From: Martensiomyces pterosporus
Lineage: Eukaryota > Kickxellomycota > Kickxellomycetes > Kickxellales > Kickxellaceae
Length of the DNA stretch: 12,023 bases
Direction: 5' to 3'
Assembly (NCBI GenBank): GCA_025201845.1
Contig: MU604106.1
Coordinates: 13,498-25,520, forward strand
Made by a program: the position numbers and the translations under genes. A model generated the notes under the pieces. That model was not told where the DNA came from and made no database searches. It saw only the letters and a program-made list of their open reading frames with translations. Shown here in pieces: positions 1-7,870 of this stretch; within the stretch, counting starts at the first letter, position 1, and every line of letters begins with the position of its first letter.

Positions 1-39
1 TGACAACAAAAGTTGCGAAATGAATCCAGGACTTTTGCA

Positions 40-1515
40 CTAGTTTATCTGGGAGGCAGTGCCCATCCAGAACTCATTCACAAGTAGTTCTCTGAGGACA
101 GAGGTCTCGACACACATAGAGACGTTGACTCCTTTCATAGGGGGTGGGCAGGGCATGAGAATGACAAATCCTGGTGTCTCTTTGATAAAAGCCACCCACT
201 CCTGGCAGCCGTCACCAAAGTCCGTTTCAAACATCCTGAATCGTGTCTGGTTGGAGACAAGAAGAGAATTGGGGCGCTCTGCTAGATAGATCGTTGGCTG
301 TACGAAGGATGATGGCATGGCTTCTATCTTGTCAATCAGCGTTCCAACATATGGCGCATCCAAGCTGCGAACACACTTCCTGACATTGGACGCAATATCG
401 ACCAGAGACTCTGCGGTGGTAGGCGTTAGCAAGTCGTCGAGTGAGTTACTAATGAGCGGCATTATTTGTGGGCACCCTATGTAGTTTTTATCGGCAATAC
501 CTATGCGGGGCCGAATGTCGCATGCCATGCCAGCTGCCTGATGCTCCTCCGCCCCAAACAACCGACCCAAGACAGCACTGCCTACTGAGCCAAGTGCTCG
601 TGCGAAAACATTGCCACCCCTCTCCTTCGCACTACGCTGCGCCTGGGCATACGTCTTGCTGAGCAGCGCCACCAGCAGGTCGTTGTCAGACAAGTGCACT
701 CCTTCAGGCACAAACTCGCGAACAGACGAGCGCAGTGTCTCCAACGTGCTATCGGCTATGTGGAATACGTGCGTTTCAGACCTTTTTAGCGAAGTAAAGA
801 ACCCCAGCATACTCCCACGTGTCTCAGGAGATATCCATGCAAGCCATCTGGAAAGGAGGCTAGGTTGCGCAAACACGCTGCTCATAGTCGCATCCAGCTG
901 CTTGCGTTTTGTCGGAAGGCTCTGTTCGACGATGGACCGGTCAAAATTGAATTCAACCACAGGTTTTGATACTTCAGCATCTCCGCTGCGCATCGCCTTG
1001 CATACCGCAGCCCAGTGATTGAGAAAAGCAAAGTACGCGAATCCATCCACAACACAGTGAATGATGCTGAGAAACATGATGAGACCGCTGTTGCCCTTGA
1101 GCCGAACGATGTGAATGTTGGCGATTTTGATAATGCCATTTGCATCAGGAGCCATTATCGATCCAGTCGTCACTACACCACCTGGCCACGCTCTCTTGTC
1201 GAACCCTGCGGATTTTATGTCCTTGTAGTGGGTGTCGCTGGTAGATTCCAGATACTCAGGCATGTTGAGGTTGTCTTTGTCGACCACTATGCTGAAATGT
1301 CCATCTCCAGTTTGTTTCAGATGTCCTGAGAGTATCGGGAATTCCTGCAGCGCAAGGTAGAACGCAGTTTTGAGCTGCTCGGAGGGCATGAAATCGTCCA
1401 CTGCGTCGGTGTTTTGGTAAAAGATCACATAGGGAGTATTGAGCATCCCTGATAGCATATCAATAGTTGACAGCGGGATAACCTGCGACTTGACGGTGCT
1501 GATAAACTGCTCCAT
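40..1515 (-). CDS. BAHD/trichothecene-acetyltransferase-like acyltransferase
   Basis: Intronless 491-residue protein of the PF02458-type transferase family, whose members move an acyl group from acyl-CoA to a hydroxyl or amine. The catalytic HxxxDG motif is present as HCVVDG at residues 153-158. A DIRPRI...NYIGC block near 333-348 matches the substrate-channel region of the family. The C-terminal DFGWG-type motif appears as DFGDG at 432-436, inside SNQTRFRMFETDFGDG. Length is normal for the family (about 450-500). There is no signal peptide or membrane segment, so it is probably cytosolic. The reading frame is open a little upstream, but with no ATG there; the first ATG is at 1515 with A at -3 and G at +4. 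It is divergent from the COQ5-like gene. A decayed relative lies at about 6423-6806 in this window. The acceptor substrate cannot be inferred. Confidence 0.88.
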   Translation of the reverse strand: MEQFISTVKSQVIPLSTIDMLSGMLNTPYVIFYQNTDAVDDFMPSEQLKTAFYLALQEFPILSGHLKQTGDGHFSIVVDKDNLNMPEYLESTSDTHYKDIKSAGFDKRAWPGGVVTTGSIMAPDANGIIKIANIHIVRLKGNSGLIMFLSIIHCVVDGFAYFAFLNHWAAVCKAMRSGDAEVSKPVVEFNFDRSIVEQSLPTKRKQLDATMSSVFAQPSLLSRWLAWISPETRGSMLGFFTSLKRSETHVFHIADSTLETLRSSVREFVPEGVHLSDNDLLVALLSKTYAQAQRSAKERGGNVFARALGSVGSAVLGRLFGAEEHQAAGMACDIRPRIGIADKNYIGCPQIMPLISNSLDDLLTPTTAESLVDIASNVRKCVRSLDAPYVGTLIDKIEAMPSSFVQPTIYLAERPNSLLVSNQTRFRMFETDFGDGCQEWVAFIKETPGFVILMPCPPPMKGVNVSMCVETSVLRELLVNEFWMGTASQIN

Positions 1516-2388
1516 TGTAGAGTGGTAGATGAGAAGCAAGGCAGCTGCAAAGTGTATGCGGAAGAGAAAATGGTAGCTGGCGATGGATGAAAGGAAGGTG
1601 GAGAGCAGAGTTCACTGTGTGATTGGGTTTAATATAGTCACATATGCACTGTGGCTCCCACTCCACGTGTGGCCACAGAGCAAGCACCATCGTGCACATT
1701 CACAATGTGGCTGCGGCGCACTTTTACAAGCCACTTGACGTGACACTCGGCTGATGAGAGGCAGTAGTTCTGGATAAGGGCAGCGCCAAGAATTTATGTC
1801 AACAATTGCCGCTGTCTAATATTCTTAAGCAAGAGCAGTAGTTGACAAAGCTGTTCTGTATGCATAAGGGAACAAAGAGATAATGGCAACTGTTTTGTTG
1901 CTGTACAGACAACAAGAAAAGCCACTCAGCACGCAAAGGCACGAAAGACAGCAAGACTTGGTAAATCTTCTCACACCCTGGCTGAGCGTGCTGGGGAGCT
2001 GCCACCTCTCTCCTCCCAAAGCCTCATTAGATAAAAAATGCTATCCCACCAAACATGCTGCCACACTGTGCCATGCAAGGCGGCGCTGCGGACGAGGACA
2101 ATTGGATGCCTTTCTTTTGCGCATGGTGTTGTCTTGGGTTTCCAATTCAGGGGTAGCGAGATTGCATGTCTGAGGGACTGCTACAATAGGTGTGTTTATG
2201 TTTGTAGGGGCCTTTCCCTGCTGTCCACACAGGCAAAATTAGCACTGACGCAGCGCTCTTTTGCCTGGTTAAATAGTACAAATGCTGGACAAAGGGAGGT
2301 GAGCGTTTTGTCCAATGAGCTTTACCTTGCTTCTGCCCTCCCTTCACGCACCAAATCCCCAAACACTCCAATTGCTCTGACTGATACC
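1516..2388. promoter_or_regulatory. Divergent intergenic region between acyltransferase and COQ5-like gene
   Basis: An 873-base spacer that must hold the promoters of both flanking genes. On the minus strand a TATATTAA box (1629-1636) lies about 115 bases upstream of the acyltransferase ATG. On the plus strand a TTAAATAG box (2269-2276) and a CCAAT box (2312-2316) precede the COQ5-like ATG. Short open frames occur on both strands but none resembles a known protein. The COQ5-like reading frame is open back to an ATG at 2038, but that part does not look like protein coding. Confidence 0.5.
1649..1678. promoter_or_regulatory. Inverted repeat enclosing an E-box
   Basis: CTGTGGC at 1649-1655 is matched by its exact reverse complement GCCACAG at 1672-1678, and the palindromic E-box CACGTG lies between them at 1664-1669. 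It sits upstream of the acyltransferase TATA-like box in the shared divergent promoter. CACGTG is a typical site for bHLH regulators in fungi. Function here is inference. Confidence 0.35.
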
Positions 2389-3285
2389 ATGTTTACGCAA
2401 ACCACGCGTTTGTCAATGAAGAAAGCGGCTCCTATCTTTGCGGCGCTGCCGGCAGCCACCGCCCGTGGACTGTCAGTGGCCACAGCACAAAGACAGCACC
2501 AGCCGGCGTCACCGGGTACGGAGTTGCCTGCAGAGTCAAAGGCACAGGCAATGAGCGACGTGTACTGGAACGTCGCTGAAGAGTATTCGCGAGTGTGCTA
2601 CTTTATTTCGCTAGGACGCGATCCGGTGTTTAAGAACATCTTCGTCAAGAAAATGGCACCCTCTCCTGGCGAAAGGATGCTCGACGTTGCCGGAGGCACA
2701 TGCGAGGTCACCAGACGCTACCTGAAATACCAGGACGAGGTGAACGGCGACCGCACGTCAACTGTCCACGTGGTAGACTTTAACCCCGGCATGCTCTCTG
2801 TGGGCAAGCGCCGCTTGGCAGACACTCAGTGGATGCGCGATGGCCGTGTCACATTTGCGCAAGGCGATGCCGAGAACCTGGCCGACATTCCGGACAACTC
2901 GTTCGACGCATACACTATCTCCTTGGGAATGCACAACCTGGAAAACAAGGACAAGGCTCTTGCAGAGGCGTACCGTGTGCTGAAGCCGGGTGGCCGGTTT
3001 GCGTGCATGGAGTACGGCGTTGTCGAGTTGCCCGTTTTGCGCACTGTTATAGATTGGTACTGGGACCATGCTCTTCCCTACGTTATTAGGGCGCTGACAA
3101 GCAACCATGCCGCTTTTCTGAAGATGGCGAGAAGCGGCAGAGCCTTTCCACACCAGCACGAGTTTGTCAAGACTATTCGCAATGCCGGATTCTACTGCCA
3201 TGGCCAAGGATACGAAGCCATCCGCTACGGCTCAGCCATTGCATACTTTGGCATAAAACCCACGTACACGCCGGAGAAGGAGTAG
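2389..3285 (+). CDS. COQ5-like C-methyltransferase, predicted mitochondrial
   Basis: 298-residue SAM-dependent methyltransferase of the UbiE/COQ5 family, close in length to yeast Coq5. SAM motif I is MLDVAGGTC (97-105), the acidic residue after beta 2 is D130 in VHVVDFNPGML, and the DxENL/DNSFD block is at 160-173. The family signature RVLKPGGRF is at 196-204, and FPHQHEF at 253-259 matches FPxQxxF of COQ5. The first 36 residues are rich in Arg, Lys, Ala, Ser and Thr with no acidic residue, as in a mitochondrial presequence, which favours the ATG at 2389 (A at -3). The frame is open further upstream without recognisable sequence. Several normally conserved COQ5 positions differ: SFGxRN is SLGMHN (178-183), and the DYxSYxYLVESI region is NHAAFLKMARSG (239-250). 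It may therefore be a diverged paralogue acting on another substrate. A broken relative lies at about 5980-6390. Confidence 0.87.
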   Translation: MFTQTTRLSMKKAAPIFAALPAATARGLSVATAQRQHQPASPGTELPAESKAQAMSDVYWNVAEEYSRVCYFISLGRDPVFKNIFVKKMAPSPGERMLDVAGGTCEVTRRYLKYQDEVNGDRTSTVHVVDFNPGMLSVGKRRLADTQWMRDGRVTFAQGDAENLADIPDNSFDAYTISLGMHNLENKDKALAEAYRVLKPGGRFACMEYGVVELPVLRTVIDWYWDHALPYVIRALTSNHAAFLKMARSGRAFPHQHEFVKTIRNAGFYCHGQGYEAIRYGSAIAYFGIKPTYTPEKE

Positions 3286-3633
3286 CTCTTTGCTTCCAGC
3301 TGTTAGTGTAGTGTCTTCTCTGCCAAGCAGAACCATCGCTCCCATTCTCCACTATATCCACAACATATGCTGGTTTACTGATGCCATGCCAACTCGTTAA
3401 CACATGTACTAGCTGCTGCACGCTAGGAAGCGAGTGGTGAGTCACAGGGTATATTTTGCTAAAGACTAGAACGAAGAATAAAGCAGAGACTTGGGCTGTG
3501 ACTAGAGCAAAGACAAGAAACAAAGGTGTTGGCTAGGCAAACTTTTATGTAGGGCATGTCGTACGCGGAGAGTAGAGACTCGTGTACAGCACTAGTACTG
3601 GAAAACGAGAATACTGTTTGTGCTAGAAAAATG
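3286..3633. other. Convergent intergenic spacer
   Basis: A 348-base spacer between the 3' ends of the COQ5-like gene (plus) and the P450 gene (minus). It holds an AATAAA signal for the plus-strand gene. I see no canonical signal for the minus-strand P450 and no coding sequence. Confidence 0.6.
3477..3482 (+). terminator. Candidate polyadenylation signal of COQ5-like gene
   Basis: AATAAA about 190 bases after the COQ5-like stop codon, in the correct orientation. Transcript data are needed to confirm use. Confidence 0.4.
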
Positions 3634-5238
3634 CTATTTGTGCTTGGAAATGTGTAGACGGCAGTCCCTCAAAGGGTACTTGGGACTCGAGGTAAAGAAG
3701 TGTTCGGTTTCGATCATCTGTGGATACCCTCTCTCGTCGAGAATGCTTGGCCCACGACGAGTGTAGTCGTCGGGCAGTTGAAGGTCATAGTCCTTGAGTA
3801 TGTTTGCAAGGATTGTCATCATTTCGATCCACGCCAAGTGCCTCCCTGGACAGATTCGCACGCCAGAGCCAAATGTGAGGACGTTTCTCTTCGCCTCCTC
3901 GTTGTCCAGGAAACGGATTGGGTCGAAGCGATGGGGTTCGTGCCAGGAATTATTGTTCAGGTTGCACCCAGAGAGGTTGGCATAGATCTCGGTCCCCTCG
4001 GGAATGAAGTGCCCGCTGAGCGTGACACCGCCCTTTGGAGCAATGCGCGGCCACTGTCCACCAGTGGCAGGGAAGAAGCGCAGCGACTCGTAAATGCATG
4101 CTTCGATGAACGGCAGCTGGGACTTGGCTTCGTGGAACGAGATAAGGTGGTCTGCGGCAAACGCCGAGCGCACTTCGCTAACAGCCCGCTTGTAGTACTC
4201 GGGGTGCAGCATCAGGAGGTGGGTTGTCAGTATCAGGGTGTTTGCGGTGGTGTCGCTCCCGACAAAAAGCGTTGTAAGAGCCTCTGGCATAATTTCCTCA
4301 TGCGTCATTCTGATTTTCGACTCGGGATCCTCGGCGTCGATGTAGGCTTGGAGCAAGTCAACAGGCTTCGCACCTGGTGTCCCGCTCTTGCTGAGATCCT
4401 CCAAGAACTTCTTGCGCTCATCCAGACGTGCATTGCCATACGCAACATAGTCGTCGTACGGCCGCTGCAGAGGTAGAAGGAGAAGCGAAAATGGAAAGAC
4501 GTCGAGAAGCGGGAAAAATGTCTTGACCCCGACATACGTGAATATCGATGAGAGCCACTTTGTGATGGTCGGGTCGTCGTTTTTCAGCGCGCCAAAGTCC
4601 CTGCCCAGCACAAGAGCGCCGATGGTGTCGAATGTGGCATACTGGATGTCCTTCTGGTAGTTGACTTCGGTCGCCCCGCTGGTGCTTGCGTCGATTAGCC
4701 TGTCCCACTTTTCTTTGATTGCTAGAATCCCAAGCCGCGTAATTGTCCCCTCCATCTTGCCCAGGTAAGTCTGGTTAAAGTACGGCCCCATCTGGCGTCG
4801 TTTCAAGGTGGCCAGCTGGGGGTCTCGCGCACTCACAAGATTCTGGAATCCCAGGGAATCGATGCCCTTGTAGAAGTCGCCCTTTCGAAATGAGTGTGAA
4901 CCGAAAATCGTGCGAATGTCAGAGATGCTGGAGATGGAGACAGCATTGGGCTGGTAAATGTAGACATCGCCATAGAGCTCGCTCTCCTCGCGGGCCTTCA
5001 GAGCCTGCTTGCCAATGCTGCCAAGCACATCGGCGCGCCTCTTTGTCAATCGAGCAAGAAATGGTCCAGGGACGTTTCGCAGTGGCGAAAAGTACAGCGC
5101 ATAAGCGACTCTGTACACAAGAAGCACGCTGGCAGATGTAACGAAGAGCTTGGTGTACCCGATATCACGGAGTGCAGCATGAAGCTGGCTGAGGTAGTCG
5201 AGCCAAAGAATCCCAACAAAACGTGTGATGATAGCCAT
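3634..5238 (-). CDS. Cytochrome P450 monooxygenase, microsomal class II type
   Basis: Intronless 534-residue P450 with every hallmark in order. A hydrophobic N-terminal anchor spans about residues 27-49 and is followed by the proline hinge PLRNVPGPF (52-60). The I-helix oxygen-activation motif is VGSDTT (326-331). The K-helix ExxR is ESLR (384-387). The PxRF-like DPIRF is at 439-443, and the heme-binding FGSGVRICPG is at 456-465, with Cys463 as the axial ligand. It should be ER-anchored and accept electrons from NADPH-P450 reductase. The frame is open 19 codons further upstream but with no ATG there, so the first ATG (5238, G at -3 and G at +4) is chosen. The anchor and hinge resemble fungal family E group I P450s; CYP family and substrate cannot be assigned by eye. 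It converges on the COQ5-like gene. Confidence 0.95.
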   Translation of the reverse strand: MAIITRFVGILWLDYLSQLHAALRDIGYTKLFVTSASVLLVYRVAYALYFSPLRNVPGPFLARLTKRRADVLGSIGKQALKAREESELYGDVYIYQPNAVSISSISDIRTIFGSHSFRKGDFYKGIDSLGFQNLVSARDPQLATLKRRQMGPYFNQTYLGKMEGTITRLGILAIKEKWDRLIDASTSGATEVNYQKDIQYATFDTIGALVLGRDFGALKNDDPTITKWLSSIFTYVGVKTFFPLLDVFPFSLLLLPLQRPYDDYVAYGNARLDERKKFLEDLSKSGTPGAKPVDLLQAYIDAEDPESKIRMTHEEIMPEALTTLFVGSDTTANTLILTTHLLMLHPEYYKRAVSEVRSAFAADHLISFHEAKSQLPFIEACIYESLRFFPATGGQWPRIAPKGGVTLSGHFIPEGTEIYANLSGCNLNNNSWHEPHRFDPIRFLDNEEAKRNVLTFGSGVRICPGRHLAWIEMMTILANILKDYDLQLPDDYTRRGPSILDERGYPQMIETEHFFTSSPKYPLRDCRLHISKHK

Positions 5239-5979
5239 TCCAGAAAGAGCAGGTTGACAGAATAAGTGCGAGGTAGTGTTGGCTGAAGTGTCCACAGTTT
5301 GCTATAAGGAAAGGTTGGAGAGTGCAACATGAGTAGAGGTCTTTTAAACCTACAAATACCGCTTGGAAGAGGGAAACAGGGGTAGCGGCTGGTTGGCGGA
5401 GGACTGATAGCTGAATCTGTGCAAAGCCATGCTTGGGCGAAGAGGAAGCAAAGGGACACAACGGCACAGAAGAGTCTGCAACCATTTTTGGCCTTGCGCC
5501 ACTTTTCCATTTTCAACACATCTGAGCTCCTTTGAGCCAGCAGGCTTAGAGAGCAGCACATCGCTGCTTCATGCCCAAGTGGAACCATTGCCTGCTGTGA
5601 TATCAGCAGATTTAATGGCTATGCTCCAGAAGCTGCAAGATGGCTGCCACGCCTAATGCGTGAATGTCAGCACAATCATATAATAAAAAACGGCAAGGCA
5701 GTTCACACGATTCAGCCTCATTTCATATATACACACGCACAATGAGATCGTGTCAGCACACCCGCATTAAGCTGTAGCGAATGCCACTGTCGTTCTTGAG
5801 CAGCAGCAAGCTCTACCCTGTGCTACATTTATACATGCTGGTCATCTTGGTGGTGGCGCTACTATCTGCTTTTGCTCCAAAAAATGGGCGACATTCCTAC
5901 CAAAACAATAAGGAACAACGTCGTCATCCGATATGGAACTGCCTGCGCTCAACTGCGCCGCCTTTGATAACAGCTTCGT
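5239..5979. other. Intergenic region upstream of P450, no gene recognised
   Basis: The P450 promoter should lie here. A TTTAAAA box reading on the minus strand is at 5342-5348, about 105 bases upstream of the P450 ATG. Short open frames on both strands (for example around 5429-5656 plus, and 5781-6008 plus) show no recognisable domain. The right-hand part may carry the decayed N-terminal end of the adjacent COQ5-like pseudogene, but I could not align it. Confidence 0.45.
5342..5348 (-). promoter_or_regulatory. TATA-like box of the P450 gene
   Basis: TTTAAAA on the minus strand about 105 bases upstream of the P450 start. Transcription beginning some 30 bases downstream would exclude an out-of-frame ATG at 5330 and retain the ATG at 5238. 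Confidence 0.3.
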
Positions 5980-6390
5980 ACACACGGGGCTCAAGGCAGA
6001 AGTTGTGAGTGGCGTCTACTCAAAAACAGCAATAATCGGCATGTCTGAATCGCAACGCTGCGCGGCAACCCACGGCGCAATACGGGAGTTGCCGACCAGA
6101 TGGCGCCCTTTCATAGCAGCAGGCTACTCGACATTGTCAGTGACAAACCTAACATTCCCAATCGTTATCTGGAGCACAAAGGCAGCATAAACGATACCCG
6201 CACACCAACAATACATGCGGCGAGCATGGCACTAGCATGTTTTTTGTCGTCAAGCGCCGCTTAGCCAATACTCAGTTAGTGCTCAATAGCCGTGCTTTTT
6301 GCACAAGGCAACACTGAATCTTGGCAGTATTTCAGGCAGTTTGTATAGCATTTGCAGCACTGTGTTTGGGGTGCGCCGCCTGACGAGTTA
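5980..6390 (+). pseudogene. COQ5-like methyltransferase pseudogene, frameshifted and truncated
   Basis: Colinear with residues about 49-185 of the intact COQ5-like gene, but spread over all three frames. KAEVVSGVY (from about 5993) matches KAQAMSDVY. A frame change follows, with an in-frame TGA at 6046-6048. From 6100, MAPFHSSRLLDI matches MAPSPGERMLDV, and NRYLEHKGSINDTRT matches RRYLKYQDEVNGDRT. A one-base deletion near 6230 shifts frame again, after which KRRLANTQ (6252-6275) matches KRRLADTQ. Further stops follow and similarity fades by about 6390. By hand, 26 of 36 bases agree between 6100-6135 and the matching part of the intact gene. The C-terminal third is missing. The SAM motif GGT is lost, so no methyltransferase activity is possible. 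It abuts an acyltransferase pseudogene on the other strand. Confidence 0.8.
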
Positions 6391-6422
6391 GGAAATGGTT
6401 CTTGTTGAGACATGCCGCGTAT

Positions 6423-6806
6423 AGAAATCTGGACAGCCCCACTGTTGATTGCCTTACAAAGCTCTACCCAATGACTGCGAAACGTGAAACTCCAACCCCG
6501 TCTATGATGCAGTGCAAGATGGTGAAAAGCACAGCACAGCCACTGTTGCCTTTTAGTCTGATGGCATGCACGCTTGGAAGCATGAAATTACTGCCTGCAT
6601 TGACTTTGGGAGCCATCGCAGCCATCCCTACGCCGCTTGATTGCATGCCTTAATCGAACCAACCAGCTTTCATACTGGCTGTACTGAACACCGCACGTTG
6701 ACTTTGTGACAGGGAATGGTGAGACTGCCCTTATCTACAACAATGCTAAACCTGCCACCATTCCAAGTATCCTTTCACGCCCAGACATGTTCTCACGAGC
6801 AACATG
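6423..6806 (-). pseudogene. Acyltransferase pseudogene, paralogue of the gene at 40-1515
   Basis: Matches about residues 60-183 of the intact acyltransferase. Going along the minus strand: a LSG-like start (about 6788), RFSIVVDKGSL (matching HFSIVVDKDNL), a decayed stretch with stop codons (TGA after SVQPV, TAA after WFD), MAPKVNAG, HAIRLKGNSG (matching HIVRLKGNSG), HCIIDG at 6497-6514 (matching the catalytic HCVVDG), then a frameshift to SHWVELCKAINSGAVQIS (matching NHWAAVCKAMRSGDAEVS). The first about 55 residues and the whole C-terminal half with the DFGxG motif are absent. The nucleotide sequence remains alignable across the breaks. It is clearly non-functional, and its orientation is opposite to the neighbouring COQ5-like pseudogene. 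Confidence 0.88.
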
Positions 6807-7453
6807 GCCCTCATTGTTTATTTGCCTCTTTCTTCTATAACCATTTTATACTCCCCAATGCGTGATGTGTGCTGTGCTCTCAACTGTCACAGCTACCTGT
6901 CTCTTGCCAGCTTGGCCAAATGGCTGCCTTTGAAGTGTGCCTCACCTTGCGCCTTCGCATGTGTGAGCAGCTCTTGGAACGCCATTTGTATGCGATCTGT
7001 TTTGGTGCCCAATTTGGACAATGGGCGGCGTTTTTCATTTTTATCTCTGACTAATGCAGCTGCATGCAACCAGAGAGTAAAATGAGGCTGGCGACAAGAG
7101 AACAGCGATTTTGGCTGAATGTTCCACTCATTATTTTTTAGTGAAGGAACGTTCTGAGGCGTTATTCTGCTGCCCTTGCTACAGATGCCTGTGTGCTTGC
7201 TTTTTCATGCCTGCTCCCTGTATCAGCTTTGCAGAGGCCGTTTCCTACACCTCATTCTTTTGCCGCCTGCGCTGGGAGTAGAGGCTTTTTCATGTTGATA
7301 TTACAGAGCATTGCCTTTGATGCTGAACTCGCATGGGGCAAAACTAAAGAGGCGCAATAAAGTAGAACAATGGAACGCATCTGTACATCTTTGATCGAGC
7401 TTGCGACTGCCAAGGACAGGCTTCCTCAAAACAATCACATATGCGCAGCAAAT
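6807..7453. other. Intergenic region without a recognised gene
   Basis: No intact gene is visible. On the minus strand the frame is free of stops for 103 codons (7204 down to 6896), but it has no ATG near its start and I do not recognise the product. An isolated AATAAA lies at 7356-7361 on the plus strand with no gene to serve. Confidence 0.4.
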
Positions 7454-7870
7454 CTACCCCCTTGTTTCTTCGTATAGCACCGTACTATACCACTCCATGG
7501 TCCCGGGAGAACTCCTATGCCCCTTTGTAAGACGTGGCGCTTCTGTTTTTGGACTGTTGTTTATGACTCGATACATGTAGTCGGTGATACTCACCTTTGA
7601 AAAGCCTCTTGTCTCCATGGACACGCCATGTATCTTTCCATCTGTTTGGGTGGACTCGGAGCCAAATGGGACACGGTCGGGTTTGGTAGGGTGGAGCTAA
7701 GCTCCCAAGCCTTCTAATAACTGAGAAAAACAGTTCTTTGCCTCGAAGAAGGGAGTAAGAATCTGAGTGGTTACGATGAACTTGCTTTCGCTATAAAGCC
7801 AATGACGATGAGATGGAGTTGTGCCTACAATGGTCAGGCTCCCAGCATATTCTACACCACTCTAGATATT
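7454..7870 (-). pseudogene. Possible relic of a glycolipid-transfer-protein (GLTP) domain
   Basis: Tentative. The minus strand has one reading frame of about 57 codons, a single TAG (7697-7699), then 80 further codons ending at the TAG at 7454-7456, with no ATG near the start. Its order of short motifs resembles GLTP domains: PFFEA, then 10 residues later GLG, followed across the stop by HPTKPD, and about 43 residues on NSPKTEAPRLTKG. In GLTP proteins the corresponding elements are FLEA, LG, a PVKxD segment and an ATExLLWLKRG helix at similar spacing. The key Trp of that last helix is not seen. The resemblance comes from memory of the family and the matches are short. It overlaps the presumed promoter of the fatty acid synthase gene on the other strand. 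Confidence 0.33.
7792..7797 (+). promoter_or_regulatory. TATA-like box of the fatty acid synthase gene
   Basis: TATAAA about 175 bases upstream of the fatty acid synthase ATG, on the same strand. Position is plausible if the 5' leader is about 140-150 bases long. Not otherwise supported. Confidence 0.35.

Noticed and set aside
1516..1539. Extending the acyltransferase upstream to 1539
   Set aside because: The frame is open but the codon at 1537-1539 reads TTG on the minus strand. The first ATG is at 1515 and has a good initiation context.
2038..2388. N-terminal extension of the COQ5-like protein by 117 residues from an in-frame ATG
   Set aside because: The extra part is Cys-rich, resembles no known domain and would bury a good mitochondrial presequence. 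TATA-like and CCAAT boxes also lie inside it.
5239..5295. Extending the P450 upstream to 5295
   Set aside because: The codon there is GTG, not ATG. The ATG at 5238 precedes the membrane anchor and gives a normal P450 length.
5046..5588. 180-residue minus-strand open frame overlapping the P450 start, with a short segment slightly like the acyltransferase
   Set aside because: Most of it is an out-of-frame shadow of the P450. The similarity is limited to a few residues and does not continue on either side.
5701..5740. Weak resemblance to the acyltransferase upstream region at about 1611-1650
   Set aside because: Short AT-rich match that needs gaps. It could easily be chance.
6100..6390. The COQ5-like broken copy as a functional gene read through introns
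   Set aside because: I saw no GT-AG pair that would restore one frame across the breaks, and the SAM-binding GGT motif is lost.
6647..6665. tRNA T-loop-like sequence (GGTTCGATT on the minus strand)
   Set aside because: No matching stem or other tRNA arms. The bases fall inside the acyltransferase pseudogene.
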